Shown: positions 1 through 8,048, counted from the stretch's first letter. The stretch: DNA of 24,699 nucleotides from DATDVH01 sp035290045 (GCA_035290045.1 DATDVH010000012.1:1-24699); one strand, 5' to 3'. Notes: generated from the sequence alone by a model not told the origin. A program made the numbers and translations.

Positions 1-5
1 GACTA

Positions 6-35
6 TTGACAAATGGAAAATGGTTTTTATATAAT
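6..35 (+). promoter_or_regulatory. Strong sigma70-type promoter
   Basis: A perfect -35 box TTGACA (6-11) and a perfect -10 box TATAAT (30-35) are separated by 18 bases. It would transcribe the region holding the small ORF at 77-274 and possibly run on towards rho. This is the closest match to consensus in the window. Confidence 0.7.
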
Positions 36-76
36 AACAGCAGATCCTCCTTAAAGATGAAAGAGGTGTAAGCACG

Positions 77-274
77 TTGAAAAGTTTTTCTAACAATTTC
101 TTACATAAGGATATTCTTCTGTCTTTGACGGAAGATATAAAACGGAGTTCATTTTTCCTCTTTCGATATACTATCGGAATGAAAAAGACACGTCCATCCC
201 GTTCTGACTTTTTGTCGGAACATTTATTGAGGGAAAAACTTTCAACCAATCCTCTTGATGAGGAGGATCTTTAG
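77..274 (+). CDS. Possible small basic/acidic hypothetical protein (65 aa)
   Basis: This 65-codon frame starts with TTG, preceded at good distance by an AGAGGTG ribosome-binding-like sequence (62-68), and lies about 40 bases downstream of a consensus promoter. The product is hydrophilic, with a basic middle (KKTRPSRSD) and an acidic end (LDEEDL); no signal peptide, membrane segment or known domain is visible. A 9-base inverted repeat brackets it (AGATCCTCC at 45-53, GGAGGATCT at 262-270), so the transcript could pair its 5' leader with its 3' end. An upstream ATG at 57 closes after four codons. It could instead be a non-coding transcript or the tail of a leader region. I do not recognise it. 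Confidence 0.35.
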   Translation: MKSFSNNFLHKDILLSLTEDIKRSSFFLFRYTIGMKKTRPSRSDFLSEHLLREKLSTNPLDEEDL

Positions 275-371
275 TTATCCAAAAACCTCACGTACAAGAT
301 GTTTGTTATTCAAGAAAAAAATGTATGTTGAGTATGTCTGAACCTACAGTATATATAATTAAAACAATATT

Positions 372-414
372 ATAATAAAAGAATAATAAAAGATAATAAA
401 AGAATAATAAAAGA
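372..414 (+). repeat. A/T-rich tandem repeat upstream of rho
   Basis: About four imperfect copies of a 10-11 base unit resembling AATAATAAAAG lie immediately upstream of the probable rho promoter. The A-tracts recur at helical spacing, so the DNA may be bent or act as an UP-like element; this role is inferred. The rest of 275-470 holds only AT-rich sequence and the promoter. Confidence 0.6.
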
Positions 415-426
415 TCACTCGTGCTA

Positions 427-454
427 TTGAAACAAATTCTTTTCACTAAATACT
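427..454 (+). promoter_or_regulatory. Probable rho promoter
   Basis: TTGAAA (427-432), 16 bases, then AATACT (449-454). The rho ATG follows 16 bases after the -10 box, giving a very short leader without a clear Shine-Dalgarno sequence. An alternative upstream pair (TTGAGT with TATATA, around 329-358) is also possible. Confidence 0.4.
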
Positions 455-470
455 TGCACATTTTCAAAAT

Positions 471-1757
471 ATGAAAGACGATCTTATAAAAACGAAAGAT
501 CAATCCGGATCAAACCAAGATCAATTCAAGCTTGAGGATGAGGACTTAAGTTTTCACGATGGGACAGAAAAAAAAGTCCCAATACAGCAAGAACCTCGTA
601 CAGAAAGTTTTTCTCTTGAAGAACGGATAAAAGAAGATCTAAAAATGGCATATTCTGCACATGGTATTTTAGACATCACATACGGAGGTTTTGGTTTTTT
701 ACGTCAAAAATTTATTTCTTCTCCAGATAGTATTTATGTCTCCCAATCTCAAATTCGTAAATTTTGGTTAAGAATAGGCGATGAAGTAGAGGGTCAAGTG
801 AGACCTCCAAAGCCTAATGAACGATTTAATGGACTTTTAAAAATTGAGAAAATTAACGGACAGGTTTTATCTGAGTTAGAAAGTCTGAATAGAAAAAAAT
901 TTGATAATCTTACTTCGCTTCATCCTGATAGACAGATACGTCTTGAGACAGAGCGCGATATTCTTTCAACTCGTATTATGGATCTTATCGCTCCAGTGGG
1001 GTTTGGGCAGAGGGGACTTATTGTCTCTCAGCCAAAAGCAGGAAAAACAACTGTGTTGAAAGAGATTGCCAACGGTATTTCAAACAATTATAAAGATGTG
1101 CATCTGATTGCTATTTTGATCGGTGAGCGACCTGAAGAAGTGACTGATCTTGAAAGGTCAATCAATGGTGAGGTCGCGGCGTCAAATTTTGATCAATCAC
1201 CGCAGAATCAGATCAAAGTCGCTGAGATTGCGCTTGAGCGGGCAAAGCGATTGGTTGAGATGGGGAAAGATGTGGTAATCCTTTTGGATTCAGTCACACG
1301 GCTTGCTCGTGCGTATAATCTGGCGGTTGATTCATCAGGAAGGACACTTTCTGGGGGGTATGATCCTGCGGCGCTTTACCCCGCTAAACGATTTTTAGGT
1401 GCGGCACGCAATTGTGAAGAAGGAGGAAGTCTGACTATTTTAGGATCAGCGCTGGTTAATACCGAGTCGCGGATGGACGATCTTATTTATGAAGAGTTCA
1501 AAGGTACGGGGAACTTAGAAGTGCATCTTGATCGTCGGTTTGCACAAAAGGGATTATTTCCTGCGTTTGATATTGAAAAATCTGGTACGCGGCATGATGA
1601 ACTTTTGATTGAAAAAAAGAAGATGGAAAAAGTGCGAATGTTGCGTCGTATGCTCGCATTATTATCTCCAGACGAACGTCTCACTGCCTTGATTGAAAAA
1701 CTTTCAAAGACAAAAACGAATGACGAGTTTTTGAATAAGCTGAATGGATCTTCGTAA
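471..1757 (+). CDS. rho: Transcription termination factor Rho
   Basis: Rho is the hexameric RNA-dependent ATPase that ends transcription of untranslated RNA. The 428-aa product has the RNA-binding cold-shock-like region at about residues 60-130 (GILDITYGGFGFLR, then IYVSQSQIRKFWLRIGDEVEG), the Walker A segment with KAGKT near residues 189-193, the Walker B strand VVILLDSVTRLAR near 268-280, and the Q/R-loop region SGGYDPAALYPAKRFLGAAR. The first ~55 residues are acidic and charged, without the usual N-terminal Rho_N three-helix bundle. The ATG at 471 is the first in frame. The gene stands alone and converges with the next gene, the two stops being 2 bases apart with no visible hairpin terminator. 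Identification is secure. Confidence 0.97.
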   Translation: MKDDLIKTKDQSGSNQDQFKLEDEDLSFHDGTEKKVPIQQEPRTESFSLEERIKEDLKMAYSAHGILDITYGGFGFLRQKFISSPDSIYVSQSQIRKFWLRIGDEVEGQVRPPKPNERFNGLLKIEKINGQVLSELESLNRKKFDNLTSLHPDRQIRLETERDILSTRIMDLIAPVGFGQRGLIVSQPKAGKTTVLKEIANGISNNYKDVHLIAILIGERPEEVTDLERSINGEVAASNFDQSPQNQIKVAEIALERAKRLVEMGKDVVILLDSVTRLARAYNLAVDSSGRTLSGGYDPAALYPAKRFLGAARNCEEGGSLTILGSALVNTESRMDDLIYEEFKGTGNLEVHLDRRFAQKGLFPAFDIEKSGTRHDELLIEKKKMEKVRMLRRMLALLSPDERLTALIEKLSKTKTNDEFLNKLNGSS

Positions 1758-1759
1758 TT

Positions 1760-3811
1760 TTATATTTTCTTTTTAAGGAGCATTTTTTGTCCTTTGTCAA
1801 GAATCGTGTTGATATCTATTTGTTTTTCATCTACCAATACTTGTATATGTCCTTCTTCAATATTTTTCATGAGAGTAGTGAGTAATTGCTCATCGGGTGT
1901 CATATCATGTAAGTATTGTTCCATGTGGAGATTAAGGAGCGTTTCGGAAACTGTGATATGAGGGGGAAGGATCATTTGTTTTAATTCTGAAGGGAAAAGA
2001 ACAGTATCAAAATCTATAGTAACGGCATTTTCAGGAACTATATGTTCAGTTCTTGCTTTTTCTAGTGATCCTTGTGAACGTAAAAAATCAGCAAGCATTT
2101 TTTTGTGTCCGCTCACCAATTGAACTCCAAGAAGACCGATTGAGCTTACGAAGTCTTTTTCAACCAGCTCATCTTTTCTGTTTTCGGCAATACAACCTGA
2201 TACAATACCGTACGGTGTCGCATAATAATGCGTGTGTCCGTTCGTAGAAATACCTATGGGGAGCGCATAGTTTGTGACTAATTCACGTTCGGAATCAGAA
2301 GGAAATTTTTTAGGTTCGTCATACCAACTCCTAAAATTTTTTATAAATGTTTTATTTTGTTTACTTTCTTCCATTGTTTTCTCATATAACGCATAATTTT
2401 TCTCGTAACGTTGAATGTGTTCAGGTATTTGATCTTTATAAAAGGTAACGTTGATAACAGGATGATTGTCTCCTTTCTGAGGTCTATATGCGTATGATTC
2501 ATAACCTATATGTTTTCTCCGCGCGGCATAAAGACGATTATAAGTCTGAATAGTAATCCAGTTTTTTTCCTTTATTTTCTCAAGAATGTCATGCGCAACG
2601 TCTCCTTCATATAAAAAATCTAAGCATGCTTGTTGAATAAAAATATTTTTATATAGTTCATAGATATTTGAATCTTTTAATGCGCGGGCTTTTGTTATCT
2701 CTTTTTTAACAAGCGATATGTGAACAATACTTTTATATAGATCAAACCCAAGCTCATTGCATATAGTCAATATAATCGCGCTTTCCTGGGGAGCGTTGAT
2801 AAATGGTTTGTATATTTCAAGTTCTTTCGGCAGAAGAGCAGAAGACTTTATTGATGTGAGTTTTTCTATGAAGCCTTCTGGACTATAGTTGTTGACACCA
2901 TTACTTATCTCCCACAATTGCATTGTTTTTTCTACTAATTGTTGAGTAGCACCTTGATAGTAATAATTGTCTGTTCCTAAAAAATTAAAATCATACATGC
3001 TTAATCCTGCATTTTCCCCTTGTAATAGATCTTTGACGAGATGGTGTCGTTGTAACAAATTCACATTTTTTAATAGCGTTCTTATATTATATCCAAACCA
3101 AGGATGTAATTCTGATTCTTTCAGCTGTAATAACGCAAGAGCATAATAGTCATTGTTAAGTGATGCTATTTGATTAAGAAGTTTTTTTTCGGTGAAAAAT
3201 TCCCATTCAAAACCAGAAAAAATAGATACATTTTTCATATAGAGTTCGGATTTCTCTCTGCCATATTCTTTATAAAAGAGTTTTTTTATTATATTGTTTT
3301 GAGCTACCTGCTTTAATCCTTCAATAGATGTGGTGGAAGATGTTACGTTTACCAATATGCCTATATAGTGTTTCAAATCGCTTACAGTGAATGTTATGCC
3401 GATTTGTCTCATTCGTTCAAGGATCTCAACAGGATCGGCTTGTTTGCCTACTAATAGAGAAAATCGTATTAAATCATTTAAAGATGCTTTATAGGGTTTT
3501 TCTGTTTGTTTTGCACTATCTTTCACGTCCATGACGTTTGTCTCAAGATAATGGATGAGCGCTAATCCATCTTCAAGATGATTTTTCGCATATTCAATTT
3601 GAGATGGTTGAAAAATACCTCCTGACAAATTACCAAAAACAATACGAGATTTGGCGAATATTTGTTGTATTTTGAATGCAGTCGGATTTTTTTTCAGTAT
3701 GGCTTTTTGTTTTTCCATTGTTTGAATAGAAAGATCTGGTTTTATATATTCTTTTTCGTGTGATAAAATTGATATGGGTGTGTGCGGGCTTAATTCTGTT
3801 TGATTATCCAT
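1760..3811 (-). CDS. Conserved-looking hypothetical protein (683 aa)
   Basis: A long uninterrupted frame whose product is hydrophilic and probably mostly alpha-helical, without signal peptide, membrane segment or a nucleotide-binding motif that I recognise. It is rich in Lys, Glu, Leu, Ile and Tyr; the C-terminal third contains GIVSGCIAENRKDELVEKD and a region that may form a compact domain. Its ATG lies 9 bases after the stop of the 197-aa gene on the same strand, so the two probably form an operon led by the promoter upstream of that gene. I do not recognise the family; similar large orphan proteins are common in CPR genomes. Coding status is well supported by length and lack of overlap with neighbours. 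Confidence 0.85.
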   Translation of the reverse strand: MDNQTELSPHTPISILSHEKEYIKPDLSIQTMEKQKAILKKNPTAFKIQQIFAKSRIVFGNLSGGIFQPSQIEYAKNHLEDGLALIHYLETNVMDVKDSAKQTEKPYKASLNDLIRFSLLVGKQADPVEILERMRQIGITFTVSDLKHYIGILVNVTSSTTSIEGLKQVAQNNIIKKLFYKEYGREKSELYMKNVSIFSGFEWEFFTEKKLLNQIASLNNDYYALALLQLKESELHPWFGYNIRTLLKNVNLLQRHHLVKDLLQGENAGLSMYDFNFLGTDNYYYQGATQQLVEKTMQLWEISNGVNNYSPEGFIEKLTSIKSSALLPKELEIYKPFINAPQESAIILTICNELGFDLYKSIVHISLVKKEITKARALKDSNIYELYKNIFIQQACLDFLYEGDVAHDILEKIKEKNWITIQTYNRLYAARRKHIGYESYAYRPQKGDNHPVINVTFYKDQIPEHIQRYEKNYALYEKTMEESKQNKTFIKNFRSWYDEPKKFPSDSERELVTNYALPIGISTNGHTHYYATPYGIVSGCIAENRKDELVEKDFVSSIGLLGVQLVSGHKKMLADFLRSQGSLEKARTEHIVPENAVTIDFDTVLFPSELKQMILPPHITVSETLLNLHMEQYLHDMTPDEQLLTTLMKNIEEGHIQVLVDEKQIDINTILDKGQKMLLKKKI

Positions 3812-3820
3812 AGAATGTCT

Positions 3821-4414
3821 TTAGTATAAAATATTGTGTAAAGATACAGGGTTGAAAAGTTTTTTTTCATCTTGTTCTTGGATGAGTTGAAAAAGTTGTA
3901 TTTTTTCCCATTCTTGTATACTGGTGATTTGGAGTTCTATGATGTGGTGAGGATTGACAAGGATATGTGTAGCATACAGACGGGCATATATTGCTTCATC
4001 TAATGAAGGAGTATTGATAGGTTCGTGAGAGTTAGATTGCATGACTTGTGCGTATCCTTGAGAGGGATAGTTTGCTATTGGAAGAGAAAATATATGATCA
4101 AAAGAAGAAGGTGAGGAAAAGTAAAAAGCAGCGGGAGTTTTGAAATTTCTTTCAACAAGTTGCTGAGCTTGCGGGATATATGAGTCTTCAGATAAAATAT
4201 ATCGTGTTGTACCGATGGTTGGAGTAAGGGAATAGTGTCCAGTCATATTTTCTTGATGTTCTATAAAATAGCGTGAATTTTCTCGGTCTATACGGATATC
4301 ATTTCTCATAAAAAGTTTTTCTATCTTGCCAAACATACTCTTTACCATCGTTTCTTGTGTTGCATAGTCTGCGTACAATCTCATACTTTGTTCAACAGTT
4401 AATCGCTCAGCCAT
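3821..4414 (-). CDS. Hypothetical protein (197 aa), first gene of operon with the 683-aa protein
   Basis: The open frame extends upstream to 4471, but the ATG at 4414 (MAERLTVEQSMRLYADYATQ) is preferred because a good promoter lies just upstream of it: TTGCGC, 17 bases, TATACT, then 13 bases to this ATG. The product is soluble, with no signal peptide or recognisable motif; the middle is rich in Ser, Tyr, Phe and Pro, and the C-terminus is helical. It is followed after 9 bases by the 683-aa gene and is divergent from the CsoR-like regulator, whose palindromic operator lies in the shared intergenic region, so it may be under the same control (inference). Function unknown. Confidence 0.75.
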   Translation of the reverse strand: MAERLTVEQSMRLYADYATQETMVKSMFGKIEKLFMRNDIRIDRENSRYFIEHQENMTGHYSLTPTIGTTRYILSEDSYIPQAQQLVERNFKTPAAFYFSSPSSFDHIFSLPIANYPSQGYAQVMQSNSHEPINTPSLDEAIYARLYATHILVNPHHIIELQITSIQEWEKIQLFQLIQEQDEKKLFNPVSLHNILY

Positions 4415-4501
4415 AGTGATTAAATAAAGTATACAAGGAGTTTTTAATGCGCGCAATGTAAAAATTAACAAAGATATACTATGTATGAGTATAAAAAAGT
4501 C

Positions 4502-4545
4502 TTGACAAATTTTTAATAGTATTTATATACTTATACGTAGTATAT
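4502..4545 (+). promoter_or_regulatory. Promoter and palindromic operator of the CsoR-like gene
   Basis: TTGACA (4502-4507), 18 bases, TATACT (4526-4531). A perfect inverted repeat, ATATACT (4525-4531) and AGTATAT (4539-4545) with a 7-base spacer, overlaps the -10 box and the probable transcription start. This placement is typical of an autorepressed gene; that the CsoR-like protein binds here is inferred. Confidence 0.6.
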
Positions 4546-4547
4546 AT

Positions 4548-4781
4548 ATGGAAAAAACTGACCTTGATAAGCGCATCAATCGTTTGGTTGGACAGATTGA
4601 AGGAGTGAGGCGTATGATACACAAAAAACGCGAGGCGACTGCAGTGTTGCAACAGATTTTGGCGGCGCGTGAGGCATTATCAAAAATAGGAATTCTTCTG
4701 ATGAAACAGGCGCTTTTATCTTCAGATGGCGTAAAGCCAGATAAAATAGAGAGAATAATACGAGAAGTGTTTCGGATGTAA
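4548..4781 (+). CDS. CsoR/RcnR/FrmR-family (DUF156) transcriptional repressor lacking the metal ligands
   Basis: The 77-aa all-helical product matches the family in length and layout: KRINRLVGQIEGVRRMI (residues 8-24), VLQQILAAREALSKIGILLMKQ (33-54) and a C-terminal helix. Family members are tetramers that sense Cu(I), Ni, formaldehyde or persulfide through a conserved Cys in helix 2 and, in many, a His and Cys in the next segment. Here the protein has no cysteine: the expected first Cys position falls on Ala30/Thr31, and the HxxxC region reads ALLSS (55-59). It therefore probably senses something else or represses constitutively. A palindrome over its own promoter suggests autoregulation. 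The M23 peptidase gene follows 46 bases downstream and may be co-transcribed. Confidence 0.8.
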   Translation: MEKTDLDKRINRLVGQIEGVRRMIHKKREATAVLQQILAAREALSKIGILLMKQALLSSDGVKPDKIERIIREVFRM

Positions 4782-4827
4782 GTTCTGCTATATATATATC
4801 TCCCTTTTTAGTACAATAAAGACCTTT

Positions 4828-5922
4828 ATGAATCGTCGTGAAGGTTTTATCAAAAAGACTTTAGAATTCCTCAGATTTTTCTACCGTTATGTAAAATCTC
4901 GTATGGTCTTTTTTGGCATCAATATTGAGAAAATTAAATATATATTTGTTTCTCTTCTTATCGTAAAAAGGGGTAAATATTCTCAATCATTTTTGAATAC
5001 TTCTTTTTTCCTTCTTGTATTTACCGTTCTGCTTGGAGGATCAGTGATTGCGGAAAATAATCCGCTGATTGCGAGTTATTTTACCTCGCAAGATACAAAA
5101 GAAGTGAGTGTTTTGGAAAGCAACATTGAAGATATGCCTTTTGATACGACCATTTCTCAAAAACCAAGAGATACAGTCATATCTTATTCTGTTGAGGATC
5201 AGGATACACTTGACTCAATCAGTAAAAAATTTGACGTTTCCATTGACACAATCAAATGGGCAAATGTATTGAAAAAAGATATCATAAAAAAAGGACAGGT
5301 ATTGAAAATACCGCCAGTAACTGGAGTAGTGCATAAGGTTGAATCAGGAGACACAATCTATTCAATCGCAAAAAAATATAAAACAGAGGCTCAAAATATA
5401 TTGAATTTTCCATTTAATGATTTTGCTGATCTTGATACTTTTGCGTTGAACGTAGGTCAAAATGTAGTGGTTCCAAATGGAATCATTGAGGAAGAAAAAC
5501 CCATCTATCGTCCAAGCACTGTCTCTCAAGTGTTTGCAGGGGCACACGGGACGGGGAATTTTATATGGCCGACATCAGGTTCAATCAGTCAGAACCCAAT
5601 TTGGTATCATATGGCGCTTGATATCGCAAATCATAGCGGCCCTGAGGTGATTGCGGCAGATGGAGGGACGGTCGTTTATGCGGGATGCGTACGATATGGA
5701 TATGGATGTCATGTGATCGTTGACCACAATAACGGATATAAAACTTTATACGCACATCTTTCGGATATTTATGTCGGCACAGATGGAGGGAGAAATACTG
5801 TGAGTCAAAGTCAGCTAATCGGTAAAATGGGTTCAACGGGCAAATCTACGGGAACTCATTTGCATTTTGAAGTAAGAACTACGGCGGGACAACTGCTTAA
5901 TCCGCTTGACTTTTTGAAATAA
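4828..5922 (+). CDS. Membrane-anchored LysM-M23 peptidoglycan endopeptidase
   Basis: A 364-aa cell-envelope protein. A basic N-terminal tail of about 55 residues is followed by one membrane segment (about 58-75, FFLLVFTVLLGGSVI), so the rest should face outward. Two LysM peptidoglycan-binding modules follow (about 118-162, beginning SYSVEDQDTLDSISKKF, and 167-216, HKVESGDTIYSIAKKY). The M23 metallopeptidase domain fills the C-terminus: zinc ligands are expected at His261 and Asp265 (HMALD) and in HLHFE (His344-His346), and His310 in YAHLS is the other conserved catalytic position. All key residues are present, so the enzyme should cleave peptide cross-links during growth or division. A weak TACAAT box lies 10 bases before the ATG. 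The stop lies 8 bases from the end of the convergent response regulator. Confidence 0.93.
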   Translation: MNRREGFIKKTLEFLRFFYRYVKSRMVFFGINIEKIKYIFVSLLIVKRGKYSQSFLNTSFFLLVFTVLLGGSVIAENNPLIASYFTSQDTKEVSVLESNIEDMPFDTTISQKPRDTVISYSVEDQDTLDSISKKFDVSIDTIKWANVLKKDIIKKGQVLKIPPVTGVVHKVESGDTIYSIAKKYKTEAQNILNFPFNDFADLDTFALNVGQNVVVPNGIIEEEKPIYRPSTVSQVFAGAHGTGNFIWPTSGSISQNPIWYHMALDIANHSGPEVIAADGGTVVYAGCVRYGYGCHVIVDHNNGYKTLYAHLSDIYVGTDGGRNTVSQSQLIGKMGSTGKSTGTHLHFEVRTTAGQLLNPLDFLK

Positions 5923-5930
5923 TTCTCCAA

Positions 5931-6302
5931 TTACTTGGTAAATAATTTTATTGTCTCAATCAGTTTGTCTGGAGTTGTATCTGATTTGATAAGGCAGGTA
6001 ACTGCTCCTTTGTCAAGAGCGGCTTTGACGACTGATTCATGCGCCAAATTAGTCAATATGACGACTGGAGTACTTTTTCCTTCTGGGTATTCCTCACGCA
6101 TTTTTGTCAAAAATGATAGACCGTCTACTTTTGGCATCATGATATCAAGAAAAATTAAATCATAGGTGGTAGATTTTATTTTTTCACCTGCGTCTTCTCC
6201 ATCAACTGCGGTATCAACTTCAAAACCAGCCTTTTTACAAATCTCTTCGTACAGTTCACGCACATAGAGATCATCATCTACGATTAGTATTTTTTTATTC
6301 AT
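5931..6302 (-). CDS. Receiver-only response regulator (CheY-like)
   Basis: The 123-aa product is a single receiver domain with no output domain. Conserved residues are present: the acidic pocket DDD (residues 9-11), phosphoacceptor Asp53 in FLDIMMPKVDG, Thr84 in ILTN and Lys106 in LIKSD. The frame extends upstream to 6356, but the ATG at 6302 starts precisely where the domain does, and a promoter precedes it (TTGACT, 17 bases, TATCAT, 16 bases to ATG on the minus strand). No histidine kinase lies in the window, so its partner must be elsewhere. Stand-alone receivers usually act by protein contact or in a phosphorelay. Confidence 0.93.
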   Translation of the reverse strand: MNKKILIVDDDLYVRELYEEICKKAGFEVDTAVDGEDAGEKIKSTTYDLIFLDIMMPKVDGLSFLTKMREEYPEGKSTPVVILTNLAHESVVKAALDKGAVTCLIKSDTTPDKLIETIKLFTK

Positions 6303-6422
6303 ACTATTATTCGCTTTGATGATAAAACATAACTGATATAAAGTCAATCCAAACACAGCTTAAAAAAGGTGTTTTTTGAATAGGTATATTAAATTATGAA
6401 TATTAAATATATATATACCCAT

Positions 6423-6511
6423 CGTAGTTCAGTTTGCAAAGCAAAATGAACGTACGAAGGGTTATGCCGCTTACAGATGAAGTAAATTGTTGCAATTTCA
6501 TCTGAAAGCGG
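6423..6511. other. Two adjacent strong hairpins in a divergent intergenic region
   Basis: Hairpin 1 (6423-6456): CGTA plus GTTCAGTTTGC pairs with GCAAAATGAAC plus TACG around an AAA loop, with one mismatch and one bulge. Hairpin 2 (6467-6511): CCGCTT, CAGATG and AAATTG pair with CAATTT, CATCTG and AAGCGG around a 3-base loop, with one mismatch and a 4-base bulge. Neither is followed by a T-run, and both lie between divergent genes, where no terminator is needed. They may be a structured RNA, a leader element of the decarboxylase gene or a short mobile repeat. Nothing else is seen in 6357-6570 beyond AT-rich sequence. Confidence 0.6.
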
Positions 6512-6571
6512 TATAAATATAGTATTTTAAGAATGATAGTATCACGATAGATCGTTTATTTTTTTTGACGA

Positions 6572-6599
6572 TTGACTTTTTTTGTATCATATATATTAT
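6572..6599 (+). promoter_or_regulatory. Probable promoter of the pyruvoyl arginine decarboxylase gene
   Basis: TTGACT (6572-6577), 16 bases, TATTAT (6594-6599). The ATG at 6610 falls about 10 bases after the -10 box, predicting a leaderless or nearly leaderless mRNA. Overlapping TATA-like hexamers make the exact -10 uncertain. Confidence 0.45.
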
Positions 6600-6609
6600 A
6601 TACTCTACT

Positions 6610-7113
6610 ATGAATATTTATGTTGTGTCGGCTATAGGAGAGGGGAAAACAGTGCTTTCAGCCTTTGATAATGCTTTGCAAAAAGCTGGAGTGTACAATT
6701 ATAATCTCATTACCCTTTCTTCAATTATCCCTCCTGGTTCACGGATTATTACTACAACTCAATATAGTACTCCTGTTGAAGAGTTTGGCTATAAACTGTA
6801 TGTGATCAAAGCTGAAATGCGAAGTCAAAAAAAAGGTGAATATATTTGTTCGGGGATTGGATGGTATGGATTAAAAGACGGACGTGGATTTTTTGTTGAA
6901 CATGAATTAAAGGGAAAGCGAAAAAACCAAGTTCAGTCGGAAATACACGATCGTATCATGTATTCCCTTGAGGATCTCTGTACATTCAGAGGTGTTCCTT
7001 TTAGGAAAAACCATGTCAAATCATCTACTGCGATAACGTGTGTGAAAGATTATCCTTCGTGTGTGTTGGTATTGGCAGTATATCAAAGTGAAGGATGGAA
7101 AGTCAGGAAATGA
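6610..7113 (+). CDS. pdaD: Pyruvoyl-dependent arginine decarboxylase (PvlArgDC)
   Basis: The 167-aa product matches the family that makes agmatine from arginine, the first step of one polyamine route. The proenzyme self-cleaves to make a pyruvoyl cofactor; here the cleavage motif is LSSIIPPGS, with expected cleavage between Ser37 and Ser38. Other family-like segments include MNIYVVSAIGEGKTVLSAFDNAL at the N-terminus and EYICSGIGWYGLKDGRGFFVEHE in the middle. The open frame runs back to a TTG at 6565, but that lies within the promoter, so the ATG at 6610 is chosen. Its end overlaps the convergent transporter gene by 11 bases. A different pyruvoyl decarboxylase substrate cannot be excluded, but arginine is the family norm. 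Confidence 0.88.
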   Translation: MNIYVVSAIGEGKTVLSAFDNALQKAGVYNYNLITLSSIIPPGSRIITTTQYSTPVEEFGYKLYVIKAEMRSQKKGEYICSGIGWYGLKDGRGFFVEHELKGKRKNQVQSEIHDRIMYSLEDLCTFRGVPFRKNHVKSSTAITCVKDYPSCVLVLAVYQSEGWKVRK

Positions 7114-7999
7114 GTATAATTCCTTCAATTAAAATGAGTGAAGCGATCAGTTTTCTTAGAAGTTTGTGACGAGTGATTTTTTCTTTGAAAATCATAGGAT
7201 ATGCCAGATTGAGAAGTACTCCGAATAGAATGCCAAAAAAAACTTGTGTACTTTCAAGCACTTTTACTAAAGAAACTGCTCCTTTTGAAAAACCAAAAAA
7301 GAAAAAAAGTTTACCGGCTATAAAAAGCACATCGTTGAAAGCAATAATGAATACAACTCTTTTTCTTATGGTATGTATACTGTGATGAAATGCTTTTCTG
7401 ATTGACGAGAAGAATATGTAGATAATGATTCCTCCAAAAGCTAATCCGACACTTTCCCACGAGACAATGGTTGTGAACGAATTAAGATTGAGGGCGTATT
7501 TGACTAAAATTGCACTGATTGCTTGAATAAAATCAAAAAGAAGAATATAAAAAAAAGCAGGCGAAAAAGTTTTGCCCGTACGGCTTTTTTTGAAAGAAAT
7601 CAATGTAGTTGCAGTGAGGACACAGAGAAACCCGACAAATTGAATGATAGTGATGGTTTCTTTTAAGAGTAGAAAAGAGAGAATAATTGTTATGACTGGT
7701 ATCATCTGAAATAAAATAATCACTGTACTCGTTTCCTCAACTGAAAGAGCCTTAAAATAAAATACCAGAGCAAACGCTGATAACACGCCGGTGATCAGTA
7801 CAATGGCGCCGTCGCGCGGGCTGAGCAAGGGAAATCCAGTGAAACTCCAGAAAACTAATCCGAAAATAAGGCTGACGATCGCGGTATAAATTGGTATGGC
7901 TTTATAGTCTGAAATTTCTTTTTCTAATATATATTTGTCTATAAAGTTAGCGATTGCATGGATTGCTGCGCCGAAAAGCGCTGAAAAAAGCCATATCAT
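7103..7999 (-). CDS. EamA/DMT-family membrane transporter
   Basis: The 298-aa product has about ten hydrophobic segments in two halves, as in drug/metabolite transporters: the N-terminus is MIWLFSALFGAAIHAIANF, and the first repeat ends near FLLLKETITIIQFVGFLCVLTATTLISF, a typical EamA signature in which a conserved Glu precedes the last helix of the repeat. The second half ends LRKLIASLILIEGIILIS. Such proteins export amino acids, nucleotides or drugs or act as uptake carriers; the substrate is not predictable. The gene overlaps the end of the decarboxylase gene tail to tail; a role in moving agmatine or arginine is possible but rests only on proximity. Confidence 0.9.
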   Translation of the reverse strand: MIWLFSALFGAAIHAIANFIDKYILEKEISDYKAIPIYTAIVSLIFGLVFWSFTGFPLLSPRDGAIVLITGVLSAFALVFYFKALSVEETSTVIILFQMIPVITIILSFLLLKETITIIQFVGFLCVLTATTLISFKKSRTGKTFSPAFFYILLFDFIQAISAILVKYALNLNSFTTIVSWESVGLAFGGIIIYIFFSSIRKAFHHSIHTIRKRVVFIIAFNDVLFIAGKLFFFFGFSKGAVSLVKVLESTQVFFGILFGVLLNLAYPMIFKEKITRHKLLRKLIASLILIEGIILIS

Positions 8000-8048
8000 T
8001 AAAATAGAGTATAACAGAACAATCTCAAACGTTAAGCACGTTCTTTTT

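Noticed and set aside
1740..1780. Intrinsic terminator between rho and the convergent gene
   Set aside because: Only a T-rich stretch is present; no GC-containing stem was found.
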